A stretch of DNA of 64,000 bases from Sporosarcina sp. (GCA_026169375.1 JAPFCR010000030.1:96759-160758), one strand, 5' to 3'; shown: positions 50,229 to 61,047, numbered from the stretch's first letter. Numbers and translations: made by a program. Notes: a model not told the origin generated them from the letters alone.

Positions 50229-51413
50229 ATGTTACAAGACCGTTTATATTACGCACAACCCAATTGTAAACGTTTCACAACACAAATAATAAAAAATGTA
50301 CAAGATGAAGATGGGGAACCTTACATTGTATTAAATCAAACAGCATTTTATCCAACTGGTGGTGGACAACCTCATGACACAGGCACGATTAACGATGTAG
50401 AAGTTATTGATGTCGTTGAAATGAACGAAGAAATTCGTCATTATTTAGCTGAGCCCCTCGAACCGACTGAACAAGTTGATTGTGTGATTAACTGGGAACG
50501 TCGATTTGATCATATGCAACAACATGCAGGACAACATATTTTATCAGCCGCATTCGTGGAGTTATTCGATTTTCCAACAGTTAGCTTTCATTTAGGAAAA
50601 AGTCTCGTATCTATCGATGTAAAAACATCTGATGTTTCAGATGAACAATTAAATGCTGTTGAAAACTTAGCGAATCATATGATTTTGGAAAACCATCCAA
50701 TTGAAGTGAAATGGGTAACAGAAAATGATTTAGCAGCCTATCTATTACGCAAAAAAATTCAAGCGGAAAATGAAATTCGACTTGTTATAATTCCTAATTT
50801 TGACTACAACGGTTGTGGCGGCACACATCCCGAGTCGACTGGACAAGTAAGTGCGTTGAAAATCCTATCTACCGAAAAGCATCGCGGTCACACTAGAGTA
50901 TATTTCGTTTGTGGGAAACGAGTTTTGCAGCAATTACATACGAAAACTGCAGTTGTAAAAGAGGCTTCTCAATTACTTAGCGCACCTGAAGAAGAAATCA
51001 ATCAAGCCATTGAGAAATTACGGTCAACCAATCACTCGCTTGAAAAATCATTGAGAGAAGCCGAGGAAACAATTCTTCAATTTGAAGCGAGCGAATTAAT
51101 AAATACACAAAAAGATTCATTCATCAGCGCAACTTTCGAAAGCCATTCTATTCAGCAACTTCAAAAACTTGCCCGCTTTATTGTTGCAAAGGCAGATGAT
51201 GCAATTGTTTTACTCGTTGCTAAAAATGAAGAAAAATTGCAATTTGTAGTCGCAAAAGGAAATTTGGTGAATGCCAGTATGAAAACAATTTCGGCAGCGG
51301 TACTTCCAGAGATTAACGGAAAAGGCGGCGGAAACGATACTTTCGTTCAAGGTGGTGGAGACGCTTTAGTTACGGCAGAAGCATTAGTTCAATTGATGAA
51401 GAAAAGTTTATGA
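50229..51413 (+). CDS. Alanyl-tRNA editing protein (AlaX-type with DHHA1 domain)
   Basis: 'TAFYPTGGGQPHDTG', 'HAGQHILSAAF', 'CGGTHPESTGQV', C-term 'GKGGGNDTFVQGGG'. Confidence 0.93.
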   Translation: MLQDRLYYAQPNCKRFTTQIIKNVQDEDGEPYIVLNQTAFYPTGGGQPHDTGTINDVEVIDVVEMNEEIRHYLAEPLEPTEQVDCVINWERRFDHMQQHAGQHILSAAFVELFDFPTVSFHLGKSLVSIDVKTSDVSDEQLNAVENLANHMILENHPIEVKWVTENDLAAYLLRKKIQAENEIRLVIIPNFDYNGCGGTHPESTGQVSALKILSTEKHRGHTRVYFVCGKRVLQQLHTKTAVVKEASQLLSAPEEEINQAIEKLRSTNHSLEKSLREAEETILQFEASELINTQKDSFISATFESHSIQQLQKLARFIVAKADDAIVLLVAKNEEKLQFVVAKGNLVNASMKTISAAVLPEINGKGGGNDTFVQGGGDALVTAEALVQLMKKSL

Positions 51414-51417
51414 GATG

Positions 51418-51462
51418 CATCGTGCCAGCCTATTAACTTTCATCTACTGGCACGATTTTTTA
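51418..51462 (+). terminator. Terminator
   Basis: ATCGTGCCAG...CTGGCACGATTTTTTA. Confidence 0.8.
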
Positions 51463-51571
51463 TGGGCGAATTGGTTAATTCGTTAAGGTTATACATAACT
51501 TGTTGATGAAATTCCCCATCATATAACGCCTATTTTCAAATTTCCAACGAGCAATTCATATTATCCTCTTG

Positions 51572-51597
51572 AGTATATAAGCATATGCTTATATACT
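51572..51597. promoter_or_regulatory. ArsR operator: perfect 26-bp palindrome
   Basis: AGTATATAAGCAT|ATGCTTATATACT just upstream of arsR. Confidence 0.85.
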
Positions 51598-51617
51598 AAT
51601 ACGAAGAGGAGGAAATT

Positions 51618-51968
51618 ATGATGAAAACTGAGTCAGTCATCAGTGTACAACGTGCAACACAATTATTAAAACTACTTAGTGACCCTACGCGACTTTCGAT
51701 GATGAAATTACTGAAGTCTCATGAATGTTGTGTTTGTGAGTTTGTGGAAATTTTTCAAATGAGTCAACCTGCGATTAGTCAACATTTGCGTAAACTCCGT
51801 GATTTAGAATTAGTACGTGAAGAACGTCGAGGTCAATGGATTTTTTACTCCATTAATAAAAAACATATTGATTATGTGTTTGTCGAAAGTATTTTAAATC
51901 ATCTTGCTGATCAAGATGATTCAATTCAAAAGCTTGAAGCGAAAGGGCTTCGCATTCGTTGTGAATAG
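51618..51968 (+). CDS. arsR: ArsR/SmtB family arsenic-responsive repressor
   Basis: 'SDPTRLSMMKLLKSHECCVCEFVEIFQMSQPAISQHLRKL' including ECCVCEF metalloid site. Confidence 0.94.
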   Translation: MMKTESVISVQRATQLLKLLSDPTRLSMMKLLKSHECCVCEFVEIFQMSQPAISQHLRKLRDLELVREERRGQWIFYSINKKHIDYVFVESILNHLADQDDSIQKLEAKGLRIRCE

Positions 51969-51980
51969 GGAGGAATAGTT

Positions 51981-53276
51981 TTGTCATTAACGATCCTTGC
52001 AATTTTAATCTTCCTTGGCACGCTCGTTTTTGTAATTTGGCAACCGAGAAATTTATCCATTGGCTGGTCTGCTTGTATAGGCGCAGCCGTTGCTTTACTT
52101 TTTGGGGTTGTTACTTTTCAAGATGTTGCAGATGTGACGGGAATCGTGTGGAATGCAACACTCGCGTTTATTGCTATTATAATTATCTCACTTATTTTGG
52201 ATGAAATTGGATTTTTCGAATGGGCTGCTCTTCATATGGCTCGCCTAGCAAAAGGTAGCGGAACCCGTTTATTTGTATACGTCACACTGCTAGGCGCAAT
52301 CGTAGCAGCACTTTTCGCTAACGACGGCGCTGCGTTAATTTTAACACCCATCGTTCTGGCGATGGTTCGCAATTTGAATTTCAATGAAAAAATGGTCTTT
52401 CCATTTATTATCGCTAGTGGTTTTATCGCAGATACGACATCTTTGCCACTCGTCGTCAGTAACTTGGTCAATATTGTTTCTGCTGACTTTTTCGGAATTA
52501 GTTTCGTAGAATATGCGTCGCGCATGATTGTACCAAACTTTTTCGCACTTGGCGCAAGTATTTTAGTATTGTATTTATTTTTCAGAAACAGTATTCCAAA
52601 AGATTATCAAGTTACCGATTTGAAGAAACCATATGATTCGATTAAAGATTTAAAATTATTCCGATTATCTTGGATCGTATTGGCAATTTTACTCATTGGT
52701 TATTTCAGTAGCGAATTTACAGGGCTGCCTGTTTCAATTATTGCTGGCGTTATCGCGATTATCTTTATGGCTATTGCACAAAAAAGTTCAGCGGTTGAAA
52801 CGAAACGTGTTCTTAAAGGAGCTCCATGGGCGATTGTTTTCTTCTCAATCGGCATGTATGTCGTGGTTTATGGTTTACGAAATGTCGGACTAACAAGTAT
52901 ATTGGCAGATGTTATTCAATTGGCCGCAGACCAAGGATTATTTGTTGGAACAATTTCAATGGGCTTTATCGCAGCAATTTTATCTTCTATTATGAATAAT
53001 ATGCCAACTGTTATGATTGATGCTTTGGCAATTTCAGAAACATCCACTTCTGGTTTAATGCGCGAAGCACTCATTTATGCGAACGTTATCGGGGCAGATT
53101 TAGGACCTAAAATTACACCAATTGGTTCTTTAGCCACGTTATTATGGTTACATGTTTTATCACAAAAAGGCGTGAAAATTAAATGGGGAACTTATTTCAA
53201 AATCGGAGTAACTTTAACAATACCTACACTTTTTATTACATTGATAGGGCTTTATTTCTGGCTATTAATCATATAA
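51981..53276 (+). CDS. arsB: Arsenite efflux membrane protein ArsB
   Basis: ArsB/NhaD-type '[23 protein letters not shown]', '[21 protein letters not shown]'. Confidence 0.95.
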   Translation: MSLTILAILIFLGTLVFVIWQPRNLSIGWSACIGAAVALLFGVVTFQDVADVTGIVWNATLAFIAIIIISLILDEIGFFEWAALHMARLAKGSGTRLFVYVTLLGAIVAALFANDGAALILTPIVLAMVRNLNFNEKMVFPFIIASGFIADTTSLPLVVSNLVNIVSADFFGISFVEYASRMIVPNFFALGASILVLYLFFRNSIPKDYQVTDLKKPYDSIKDLKLFRLSWIVLAILLIGYFSSEFTGLPVSIIAGVIAIIFMAIAQKSSAVETKRVLKGAPWAIVFFSIGMYVVVYGLRNVGLTSILADVIQLAADQGLFVGTISMGFIAAILSSIMNNMPTVMIDALAISETSTSGLMREALIYANVIGADLGPKITPIGSLATLLWLHVLSQKGVKIKWGTYFKIGVTLTIPTLFITLIGLYFWLLII

Positions 53277-53289
53277 GGGAGTCTTTATA

Positions 53290-53712
53290 ATGACAAAAAA
53301 AGTTTTGTATTTTTTATGCACAGGAAACTCTTGCCGTAGTCAAATGGCTGAAGGTTGGGGTAAAGAGTTATTAGGAGACGATTGGGACGTTTTCAGTGCT
53401 GGAATTGAAACACACGGCGTCAATCCAAAAGCTATACAAGCAATGAATGAAATTGGTATTGATATTTCTACTCAAACTTCAGATTTAATTGATATGAATA
53501 TTTTAAACAACGCAACTTTAGTCGTCACTTTATGCGGCGATGCGAAAGACAATTGTCCGGTCATCCCACCTCATGTTAAGCACGAACATTGGGGCTTCGA
53601 TGATCCGCCGAAAGCTGAAGGTACAGAAGCCGAAAAATGGGCTGTTTTCCAACGCGTTCGCGACGAGATTGGAGCGAAACTTGAAGGATTTGCTACAGCT
53701 AATCAACTTTGA
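53290..53712 (+). CDS. arsC: Arsenate reductase (thioredoxin-coupled)
   Basis: '[31 protein letters not shown]', '[15 protein letters not shown]'. Confidence 0.95.
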   Translation: MTKKVLYFLCTGNSCRSQMAEGWGKELLGDDWDVFSAGIETHGVNPKAIQAMNEIGIDISTQTSDLIDMNILNNATLVVTLCGDAKDNCPVIPPHVKHEHWGFDDPPKAEGTEAEKWAVFQRVRDEIGAKLEGFATANQL

Positions 53713-53746
53713 AAGGTTCGTTGAATTATTTACACAGTAATTAGGA

Positions 53747-53780
53747 GCATCTGTATTCAAGGAATACGGATGCTTTTTGA
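53747..53780 (+). terminator. Terminator downstream of arsC
   Basis: AGCATCTGTATTC-aag-GAATACGGATGCTTTTT. Confidence 0.8.
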
Positions 53781-53817
53781 GTTTTCAAGAAACCAAATAA
53801 ATAACCTCGGATTATTA

Positions 53818-54027
53818 CTACTCACTTTCAATATAGCGTGCTACTTGATTTCCGCACTTCTTGCACTTTCCCTGTAGTACAATATCATTTTTCACTTCTG
53901 CCATTTCAGTTTTAAAATCAACAATACTACTCGCTCCTCCACAAGATCTACAAAACACATTATCAATAAGTTGTTCTTTAGTCGATTCGGGAATTTGATT
54001 CCAAATTGTTTGCGCTTTTTTTGACAT
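53818..54027 (-). CDS. Small CxxC-CxxC zinc-ribbon-like protein
   Basis: 'FCRSCGGASS...LQGKCKKCGNQVARYIE'; SD AAGAAGGTG upstream. Confidence 0.7.
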   Translation of the reverse strand: MSKKAQTIWNQIPESTKEQLIDNVFCRSCGGASSIVDFKTEMAEVKNDIVLQGKCKKCGNQVARYIESE

Positions 54028-54065
54028 TCGTTTCACACCTTCTTTATATTTTTAAAGCAATCAAA

Positions 54066-54091
54066 AGAGACCAGCGTCAGGCTAGTCTCTT
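54066..54091 (-). terminator. Terminator downstream of proS
   Basis: AAGAGACTAGCCTGACGCTGGTCTCTTTTG on minus strand. Confidence 0.7.
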
Positions 54092-54104
54092 CCAATCATA
54101 TCAA

Positions 54105-55541
54105 TTAATAAGCACGGCCAAACCATACTGTGTGTTTTGCTTCTTCGCCGCAGTTAATACAAATATCTTTCGTTGCTGGTGGGTTAAATGGAATATTTCG
54201 TGTTGTGAATTTCGTTTCTTCTTGGACATTTGATTCACAATCATCATCGCCACACCATCCTGCAAGTACCCAACCAGGGAAGATCTCATTTTCCTCTGAC
54301 TCTGCAATATGTTGTTTTAACTCCTCAAGCGTCTCTACATGTGTATGTGAATGTTTATCACGGAATGCTTTTGCCTTATCAAGTAAGCGTATTTGCATTG
54401 TTGCTAGTTCTTTTTCAATACGCGCAACAATGCCATCTAAGTCAACTGCAAACTTTTCATCTTCATCACGTGCTTTTAAAAGTGCTTGGTCTTCTGCTAG
54501 ATCACGTGGGCCTAATTCAACGCGTACTGGAACTCCTTTTAGTTCCCATTCGTTAAACTTAAAGCCGGGAGATTGGTCAGAATCATCTAGGCGAACACGA
54601 ATACCTTTTGCTTTTAACGTTGCAAAAATTGCATCGAGTTTTTCCATAATCTCTGGATTTTTCTTCCACGGACCAACTGGAATTAACACAACTTGCGTTG
54701 GCGCAATACGTGGTGGTAAAACAAGTCCTTGCTCATCACCATGGACCATGATCACCGAACCGATGAGACGTGTTGACGTTCCCCATGAAGTTGTATGAAC
54801 AAATTCATGTTTGTTCTCACGTGTTAAATATTTAATGTCGAATGCCTCAGCAAATTTAGTTCCCATATAGTGAGATGTTCCTGCTTGTACCGCTTTCCCG
54901 TCTTGCATCATCGCCTCGATTGAATACGTATCAACCGCACCTGCGAAGCGTTCAGAGGGTGTTTTTTCGCCGTCCCAAACTGGAATTGCGAGCACTTCTT
55001 CTACGACTTCTTTATAAATGCCGAGCATTTGCATCGTTTCTTCACGTGCTTCTTTTTCATCTGCATGTGCTGTATGTCCTTCCTGCCATAAAAACTCAGA
55101 AGTACGGATAAACGGCAATGTTCTCTTCTCCCAACGGAAAACGTTTGCCCATTGGTTAATTAACACTGGCAGATCACGGTAGCTATTGATCCAATCAGAA
55201 TATAAATGACCAATCATCGTTTCAGAAGTTGGACGTAATGCCAACCGCTCTTCTAACTTCTCCCCTGCAGCCTCTGTTACCCATGGAAGCTCCGGTGAGA
55301 AACCTTCAATATGATCTTTTTCTTTTTCAAAAAAGTTTTCTGGAATAAGCATTGGGAAATAAGCATTACGGTGCCCTGTTTCTTTAAAACGCTTGTCCAT
55401 TGCATCTTTAATATGCTCCCAAATCTCATAACCATCTGGCTTAAATGCAATACATCCACGCACTGGCGTATAGTCCATTAAATCAGCTTTTTGAATTGTA
55501 TCGATATACCAACTTGTAAACTCATTTTCTTTGTTACTCAT
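54105..55541 (-). CDS. proS: Prolyl-tRNA synthetase, short (archaeal/eukaryal-type, 'ProS type 3')
   Basis: 478 aa; 'RGCIAFKPDGYEIWEHIKDAMDKRFKETGHRNAYFPMLIPE', 'LRPTSETMIGHLYSDWI', C-terminal Cys-rich zinc region. Confidence 0.93.
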   Translation of the reverse strand: MSNKENEFTSWYIDTIQKADLMDYTPVRGCIAFKPDGYEIWEHIKDAMDKRFKETGHRNAYFPMLIPENFFEKEKDHIEGFSPELPWVTEAAGEKLEERLALRPTSETMIGHLYSDWINSYRDLPVLINQWANVFRWEKRTLPFIRTSEFLWQEGHTAHADEKEAREETMQMLGIYKEVVEEVLAIPVWDGEKTPSERFAGAVDTYSIEAMMQDGKAVQAGTSHYMGTKFAEAFDIKYLTRENKHEFVHTTSWGTSTRLIGSVIMVHGDEQGLVLPPRIAPTQVVLIPVGPWKKNPEIMEKLDAIFATLKAKGIRVRLDDSDQSPGFKFNEWELKGVPVRVELGPRDLAEDQALLKARDEDEKFAVDLDGIVARIEKELATMQIRLLDKAKAFRDKHSHTHVETLEELKQHIAESEENEIFPGWVLAGWCGDDDCESNVQEETKFTTRNIPFNPPATKDICINCGEEAKHTVWFGRAY

Positions 55542-55572
55542 CGTTTTTCCTCCTTATTTTGTTTAAAACATA

Positions 55573-55815
55573 AAAAAACACAAAGCTGTCCTCTATATAA
55601 GGACGTCTTTGCGCTGGATTGACGTGGTACCACCTTCGTTTAGCTTACTTTACATAAGCCCTCTGGAACGTTTTGTAACGGAAACGACTCGGTTATGTTT
55701 GCATAACATCTCAGTGGTAGGTTTCAATAAAAAGCGGTGCGATAACTCTCAGTTAAGTGTTATCGTTTCTGTATCACATTTCTATTTACTTGATCACGTC
55801 ACAGACTTTATATCT
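55573..55815 (-). ncRNA. T-box riboswitch upstream of proS
   Basis: T-box AAGGTGGTACCACG (55636-55623), terminator GCAAAGACGTCCT...AGGACAGCTTTG with T-run, 5' stem I with candidate CCU specifier in 'GAAACCTACCACTG'. Confidence 0.9.
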
Positions 55816-55908
55816 ACAATAGCATAGCAAATCGTTCATGTTTGTTCAAATAAACAAGCATTCGGAAAACGATTCCCCCTGTAAATTCTCTAAGACCTAT
55901 TTATAATA

Positions 55909-55944
55909 AATAGGCTAGACAAAAGGTTCTTCGTCTAGCCTATT
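55909..55944 (-). terminator. Terminator downstream of D-LDH gene
   Basis: AATAGGCTAGAC...GTCTAGCCTATT. Confidence 0.75.
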
Positions 55945-55950
55945 AAAATA

Positions 55951-56946
55951 TTAATTTAACCTAGTTTCACATGTTCCTGTTTTTAATACAGATAATACAG
56001 CATCTAAACCGCCTTCTACTAAGTTCTTCACTGCTACGTCTGTATAGAAAGCAATATGTGGCGTGAGTAAAACGTCTTCTCTAGCAAGTAATTCTTTTAA
56101 GACTGGATCAGTAATCTCTTTACCACGATAATCTTTAGGGAAGTAAGTACTCTCGTATTCATACGTATCTAGTGCAGCACCAGCGAGCTTTCCATTATCT
56201 AATGCCTCGATTAACGCTTTCGTGTCGACAATCGAGCCACGTGCAGTATTGATAAATATTGCTCCGTCTTTAAAAAGATTGAATAGATCTTTGTTAAATA
56301 GATGGTAATTGTCCTCTGTTGCAGGCATATGAATAGAAACAATATCTGCATTTTCAATCGCTTCTTCAACACTATCTTTATACTCAATAAATTCTTTTGC
56401 AGCCTCGTTTGGATATAAGTCATAGCCAACTACTTTCGAACCAAATCCACGGAAAATTTGTGCTGCGATTTGTCCGATTCGTCCCGTTCCAATAATGGCT
56501 ACTTCTAAGCTTTTAATTTCTCTTGCTCTAATTTCTTCTATCCAACGGAAATCATGCTCTTTTACTTTCTTCTCAATTAAATCTGTTTTTCGAACAAGTT
56601 GTAAAGCAGCTGTTACCGCATATTCAGAAATTGAATTTGGAGAATAACTTGGTACGTTAGAAATAATCACGTCATTTTTTGCAGCTTCTTCAAGATTATA
56701 CATATCAAATCCTGCACTTCTTTGCGCAATCTGCTTAATCCCCAACTCATTTAGTCGCTTGTAAATACGGTCGTCCAATTTACCTGTTTGCTGCGTTGTT
56801 ACACCGTCATACGCTTCAAGCTGTTCAATTGTCTCCATTGTTAAAATATCCTCGGAAAAATCTAATGTTACCTTATTTTCTTTTGCCCACTCTCTTGCAA
56901 GCCCCTTCTCATCTTCACGAACTCCAAACATCATAATTTTAGTCAT
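55951..56946 (-). CDS. D-lactate dehydrogenase / D-2-hydroxyacid dehydrogenase
   Basis: 'VAIIGTGRIGQIAAQIFRGFGSKVVGYD', 'FINTARGSIVDTKALIEALDNGKLAGAALDTYE', 'LTPHIAFYTDVAVKN'. Confidence 0.92.
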   Translation of the reverse strand: MTKIMMFGVREDEKGLAREWAKENKVTLDFSEDILTMETIEQLEAYDGVTTQQTGKLDDRIYKRLNELGIKQIAQRSAGFDMYNLEEAAKNDVIISNVPSYSPNSISEYAVTAALQLVRKTDLIEKKVKEHDFRWIEEIRAREIKSLEVAIIGTGRIGQIAAQIFRGFGSKVVGYDLYPNEAAKEFIEYKDSVEEAIENADIVSIHMPATEDNYHLFNKDLFNLFKDGAIFINTARGSIVDTKALIEALDNGKLAGAALDTYEYESTYFPKDYRGKEITDPVLKELLAREDVLLTPHIAFYTDVAVKNLVEGGLDAVLSVLKTGTCETRLN

Positions 56947-58008
56947 TTATTTTTCCTCACTTTCTTCTGATATAAATTTAAATACAGATGGGTCATACAG
57001 TTTGAAAACTTTACTACATAAATGATGACTGATAATTGCTGCGGCAAATGGAACAATGAAGTAAACAAGCAGTAAAATGATGATATTCATAAACATGCTG
57101 CCATCCATAAATTTAATCGCATTAATTGGACCTACTAATCCTGAGAAACCAAATCCCGCCGCTTCTTTTGTTCCTAAAATACCAAACCAACTTCCTGCTA
57201 GTGCTGTGACTGCAGCTGTCATACTAATCGGAACCGTAATAATTGGATGCTTTAATAAGTTTGGCATCATCATTTTCATCGCCCCAAGGAATACTGCAAT
57301 GGGCACTCCTCTATTATTCACTTTCCAAGTTCCAACAACAAGCATACATGCAGCTGCCGCGATTCCAACGTTTGCTGCTCCTGCTGCCAGACCTGAAATT
57401 CCGATTGCCATAGCAATTGCGACAGTAGAGATAGGCGATACAATTAAAATCCCAAAGGCAATAGCTATTAAAATATACATTAACAACGGTTGGAAGTTTG
57501 TAAAGCTATTAATGAGTTGTCCAAGACCTGTTGTAATTAATTGAACATAAGGTAATAAAACAATTCCTAAGAAACCTGCTATACCACCCGCAATAATTGG
57601 TAATAAAATAATCGTTAAACTTTTCAGCCTATCTTTAATAATCATTATAATGATCACAGCAATTGAAGCAGTAATCATTGTATTGATTAAGTCACCGACT
57701 CCCGTTAACACCCACATATTCTCTTCGAACACAGCTGCTCCACTTCCTACGAAAGAAGCTGTTCCGACAATAACAGTTTGTAGTGGAGATAATTTAAACT
57801 GCAGAGCAATCAACACACCAACAATGACTGGTACAGTAAATTGAATTCCAACAACAACACTATTTAATGTTATAAAAACATCATGGTATTGAGAAAGGTA
57901 CTTAAATAACTCTCCCAATATAGCGTTAGGAATCAGACCAACTACAATTCCTAATGCGACCCCGGCTAACACTTTATTTATAAAATCTTTAGGTTTTACA
58001 TTTTCCAT
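56947..58008 (-). CDS. PfoR-like PTS sugar transporter subunit IIC family membrane protein
   Basis: 'FINKVLAGVALGIVVGLIPNAILGELFKYL', EIIC-like multi-TM organisation. Confidence 0.8.
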   Translation of the reverse strand: MENVKPKDFINKVLAGVALGIVVGLIPNAILGELFKYLSQYHDVFITLNSVVVGIQFTVPVIVGVLIALQFKLSPLQTVIVGTASFVGSGAAVFEENMWVLTGVGDLINTMITASIAVIIIMIIKDRLKSLTIILLPIIAGGIAGFLGIVLLPYVQLITTGLGQLINSFTNFQPLLMYILIAIAFGILIVSPISTVAIAMAIGISGLAAGAANVGIAAAACMLVVGTWKVNNRGVPIAVFLGAMKMMMPNLLKHPIITVPISMTAAVTALAGSWFGILGTKEAAGFGFSGLVGPINAIKFMDGSMFMNIIILLLVYFIVPFAAAIISHHLCSKVFKLYDPSVFKFISEESEEK

Positions 58009-58063
58009 CTTTTTCCACTCCTTTGATCGCCTCGGTGATCTTTGTTAATTCTAGAATAACACT

Positions 58064-58104
58064 TTGTGAAGAACTTCACAATGTCTTTGTGAAACATTTC
58101 ACAA
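58064..58104. promoter_or_regulatory. Tandem perfect Rex operators
   Basis: TTGTGAAGAACTTCACAA (58064-58081) and TTGTGAAACATTTCACAA (58087-58104). Confidence 0.88.
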
Positions 58105-58207
58105 AGTGTTCGAAAATGAGTAAAAAATTATTGGATTCATACGAAATTTCACCTGTAAAGTGAATTTATCCGTTATAATGGAAAGATATACCACAATATT
58201 AATATAA

Positions 58208-58250
58208 AAAAGGTACTCTACCCTACTTTATTAAGATGGGTAAAATACCT
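58208..58250 (-). terminator. Terminator downstream of copA
   Basis: AAGGTATTTTACCC...GGGTAGAGTACCTTTTTT. Confidence 0.6.
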
Positions 58251-58256
58251 TGTGTT

Positions 58257-60668
58257 TTATAGTTTCACTTTTTGTAAACGTAATGCGTTCAATACAACGG
58301 AAACAGAACTAAATGCCATTGCGGCTCCAGCTACCCAAGGTGCGAGCAAGCCTATTGCTGCAATTGGGATTCCAATCGTATTATAGAAAAACGCAAAGAA
58401 TAAGTTTTGCTTAATATTTCGCATCGTCTTTCTACTCATCATAATCGCATCAGCTACACTGTTTAAATCTCCCCGCATAAGTGTGATATCTGCCGCTTCA
58501 ATTGCGATGTCTGTTCCTGTTCCAACAGCCATTCCAACGTCAGCCATTGCAAGTGCAGGTGCATCGTTTATGCCATCACCAACCATTGCGACCACTTTAC
58601 CTAATTCTTGCAACTTCTTCACTTCATCACTTTTTTGTTCTGGTAAAACTTCTGCGATGACACGATCAATATTGACTTCATCCGCAATTGCTTGCGCAGT
58701 TCTTATGTTATCACCCGTTAACATGATGACATCGAGACCTAAATCATGCATACGCTGAATTGCTTCTTTAGATGTTTCTTTTACTGTATCAGCAACTGCA
58801 ATGACACCCGCAATTTCACCGTCAATTGCAATCAGCATTGCTGTCTTTCCTTCACTTTCAAGATTTTCCATCTCTTTTTCGTGATTACCAATATCAATTT
58901 GACGTTCTCTCATTAACTTTCTTGTACCAGCTAATACTTCTCGTTGATTAACAACTGCTTCAATTCCGTATCCAGGCAAAGCTTCAAAACTTTCTGTCGT
59001 TAATACGTCAATCCCTTGATCCTTTACACCTTTAACAATTGCTTGTGCAAGTGGATGTTCAGATTGATTTTCAGCAGTTGCGACAAGTTGTAACACATCT
59101 GTTTCTTCAAAACCATCTGCCACAATCATGTCTGTCAATGCTGGTTCACCTTTTGTAACTGTTCCTGTCTTATCTAAGATAACTGTATCCACAGATTGTG
59201 TATGCTCTAAATGCTCCCCGCCTTTGAATAAAATTCCAATTTCCGCTGAACGTCCTGATCCGGCCATAATCGATGTTGGCGTTGCAAGTCCGAGCGCACA
59301 TGGACAGGCAATGACTAAAATTGAAATCGTTGGAATTAAAGCTGAACGGAAATCACCTGGCGTTACTGCAAAATACCAAATTAAAAATGTAATCACCGCA
59401 ATCCCAACGACGGTGGGTACGAATACACCTGAAATTCTATCCGCTAATCGTTGAATATCTGCTTTAGATCCTTGTGCTTCTTCTACCACTTTCACAATTT
59501 GAGCAAGTGCTGTATCTTTTCCAACATTCGTTGCTTTAAGTTGAAGTGAACCGTTTTTATTGATTGTTGCCCCAATAACTGAATCGCCAATGACTTTATC
59601 AATTGGAATACTTTCTCCTGTAAGCATCGATTCGTCAATTGCTGATTGTCCTTCAGTAATTTCTCCGTCTACTGGTATTTTCTCACCAGGTCTTACAAGA
59701 ACAACATCACCTTGGACAACTTCTTCAATGGCAATTTCTTGTTCGACACCATCACGCATCACACGTGCTGTTTTTGCTTGGAGTCCAAGTAACTTTTGAA
59801 TCGCCTGACTCGTTTTTCCTTTTGCTTGCACTTCAAATAACTTACCAAGCAAGATCAAAGTAATAATCACCGCTGCTGCTTCAAAGTAAAGCTCAGGGTC
59901 ACCTACTTGCCCATTATTCATCCATTCAATTGATAAATATAAACTATAGAAATAAGCTGCACTTGTACCGAGCGCTACGAGTACGTCCATATTGGCACTT
60001 TTATTTCTAAGGGAGTTATAGGCACCTTTATAAAACTGTGCACCGATAATAAATTGTACAGGCGTTGCGAGCGCAAGTTGTAACCATGGATTCATTAAAA
60101 TATCTGGCATGTAAATGAACGATAGAAAGTTAAAGTGCGCAACCATCGTCCAAAACAATGGGAATGTTAAAATTACAGAAACAATGAATTTCATTTTCTG
60201 CTTTTTAATTTCCGCTTCTTTATGGTCTACTTTACTTTCTTCGTCTTGTTCGAGTAGTAGTTCAAAGCCCATTTTTTCAATTGCCGCCATCATTTCTTGT
60301 GTATTGACTGCATGTTCATTATAGTCAACGGCAACTGTCTCTAACGCAAAGTTAACGTTGGCATTAGAAACACCGTCCATGCGGCTTAATCGTTTTTCAA
60401 TACGATTCGCACATGCTGAACAGGTCATTCCGGCTACATCAAAGTTTACATGTTCTTGCACAATATGAAACCCGAGCTTTTCAATTTTTTCTTCAAAGTC
60501 CTGTGCAGTAACTTGTTCTGGATCATACGTAACTGTTGACCGCTCAAGCGCTAAATTGACATTCGCTTTTTCAACACCATCCATTTTTGACAATGTTCTT
60601 TCAATACGTCCTGCACAAGCACTACAAGTCATTCCTTGTATTTGAAAGGTCTCTTCTTTTATTGGCAT
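58257..60668 (-). CDS. copA: Copper-translocating P-type ATPase with two HMA domains
   Basis: Two '[24 protein letters not shown]', '[10 protein letters not shown]', '[10 protein letters not shown]', '[12 protein letters not shown]'. Confidence 0.96.
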   Translation of the reverse strand: MPIKEETFQIQGMTCSACAGRIERTLSKMDGVEKANVNLALERSTVTYDPEQVTAQDFEEKIEKLGFHIVQEHVNFDVAGMTCSACANRIEKRLSRMDGVSNANVNFALETVAVDYNEHAVNTQEMMAAIEKMGFELLLEQDEESKVDHKEAEIKKQKMKFIVSVILTFPLFWTMVAHFNFLSFIYMPDILMNPWLQLALATPVQFIIGAQFYKGAYNSLRNKSANMDVLVALGTSAAYFYSLYLSIEWMNNGQVGDPELYFEAAAVIITLILLGKLFEVQAKGKTSQAIQKLLGLQAKTARVMRDGVEQEIAIEEVVQGDVVLVRPGEKIPVDGEITEGQSAIDESMLTGESIPIDKVIGDSVIGATINKNGSLQLKATNVGKDTALAQIVKVVEEAQGSKADIQRLADRISGVFVPTVVGIAVITFLIWYFAVTPGDFRSALIPTISILVIACPCALGLATPTSIMAGSGRSAEIGILFKGGEHLEHTQSVDTVILDKTGTVTKGEPALTDMIVADGFEETDVLQLVATAENQSEHPLAQAIVKGVKDQGIDVLTTESFEALPGYGIEAVVNQREVLAGTRKLMRERQIDIGNHEKEMENLESEGKTAMLIAIDGEIAGVIAVADTVKETSKEAIQRMHDLGLDVIMLTGDNIRTAQAIADEVNIDRVIAEVLPEQKSDEVKKLQELGKVVAMVGDGINDAPALAMADVGMAVGTGTDIAIEAADITLMRGDLNSVADAIMMSRKTMRNIKQNLFFAFFYNTIGIPIAAIGLLAPWVAGAAMAFSSVSVVLNALRLQKVKL

Positions 60669-60682
60669 TTATTTCACCTTCC

Positions 60683-60699
60683 ATACCCTTATGGGGTAT
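60683..60699. promoter_or_regulatory. Putative CsoR operator upstream of copA
   Basis: ATACCCTTATGGGGTAT. Confidence 0.75.
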
Positions 60700-60770
60700 A
60701 TTTTATTGAAAAAAAGATTGTGCCTAGTAGCATAATCTTTCTCTCTTCTTTATAATTTCTTTTACTACTT

Positions 60771-60974
60771 TTATTTTACGTCAAAGCCTTGATTTTCGAT
60801 TGTTTCTTTAATTTGTGCAAGTGTTGCTTTCCCCTCGTCAAAATCTACTGAAACTTCACCTTGGTCGAGATTTACATTTACTGTAGATACACCTGCAAGT
60901 TCTCCTACACTTGTTTCAACCGCATTAACACAGTGATTACAAGACATACCTTCAACTTTTAATACTTCTTTCAT
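60771..60974 (-). CDS. copZ: Copper chaperone CopZ
   Basis: HMA 'VEGMSCNHCVNAVETSVGELAGVSTVNVNL'. Confidence 0.94.
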   Translation of the reverse strand: MKEVLKVEGMSCNHCVNAVETSVGELAGVSTVNVNLDQGEVSVDFDEGKATLAQIKETIENQGFDVK

Positions 60975-61015
60975 CTGTTAACGCCTCCTGATTTTATCTT
61001 CCTTTAAAATATATC

Positions 61016-61032
61016 ATACCCTCTAGAGGTAT
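61016..61032. promoter_or_regulatory. Putative CsoR operator upstream of copZ
   Basis: ATACCCTCTAGAGGTAT. Confidence 0.7.
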
Positions 61033-61047
61033 ATAATAAACCTGTTT

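Noticed and set aside
54130-54798. 222-aa ORF on plus strand
   Set aside because: Lies entirely antisense to proS, Ser/Arg-rich shadow-frame composition.
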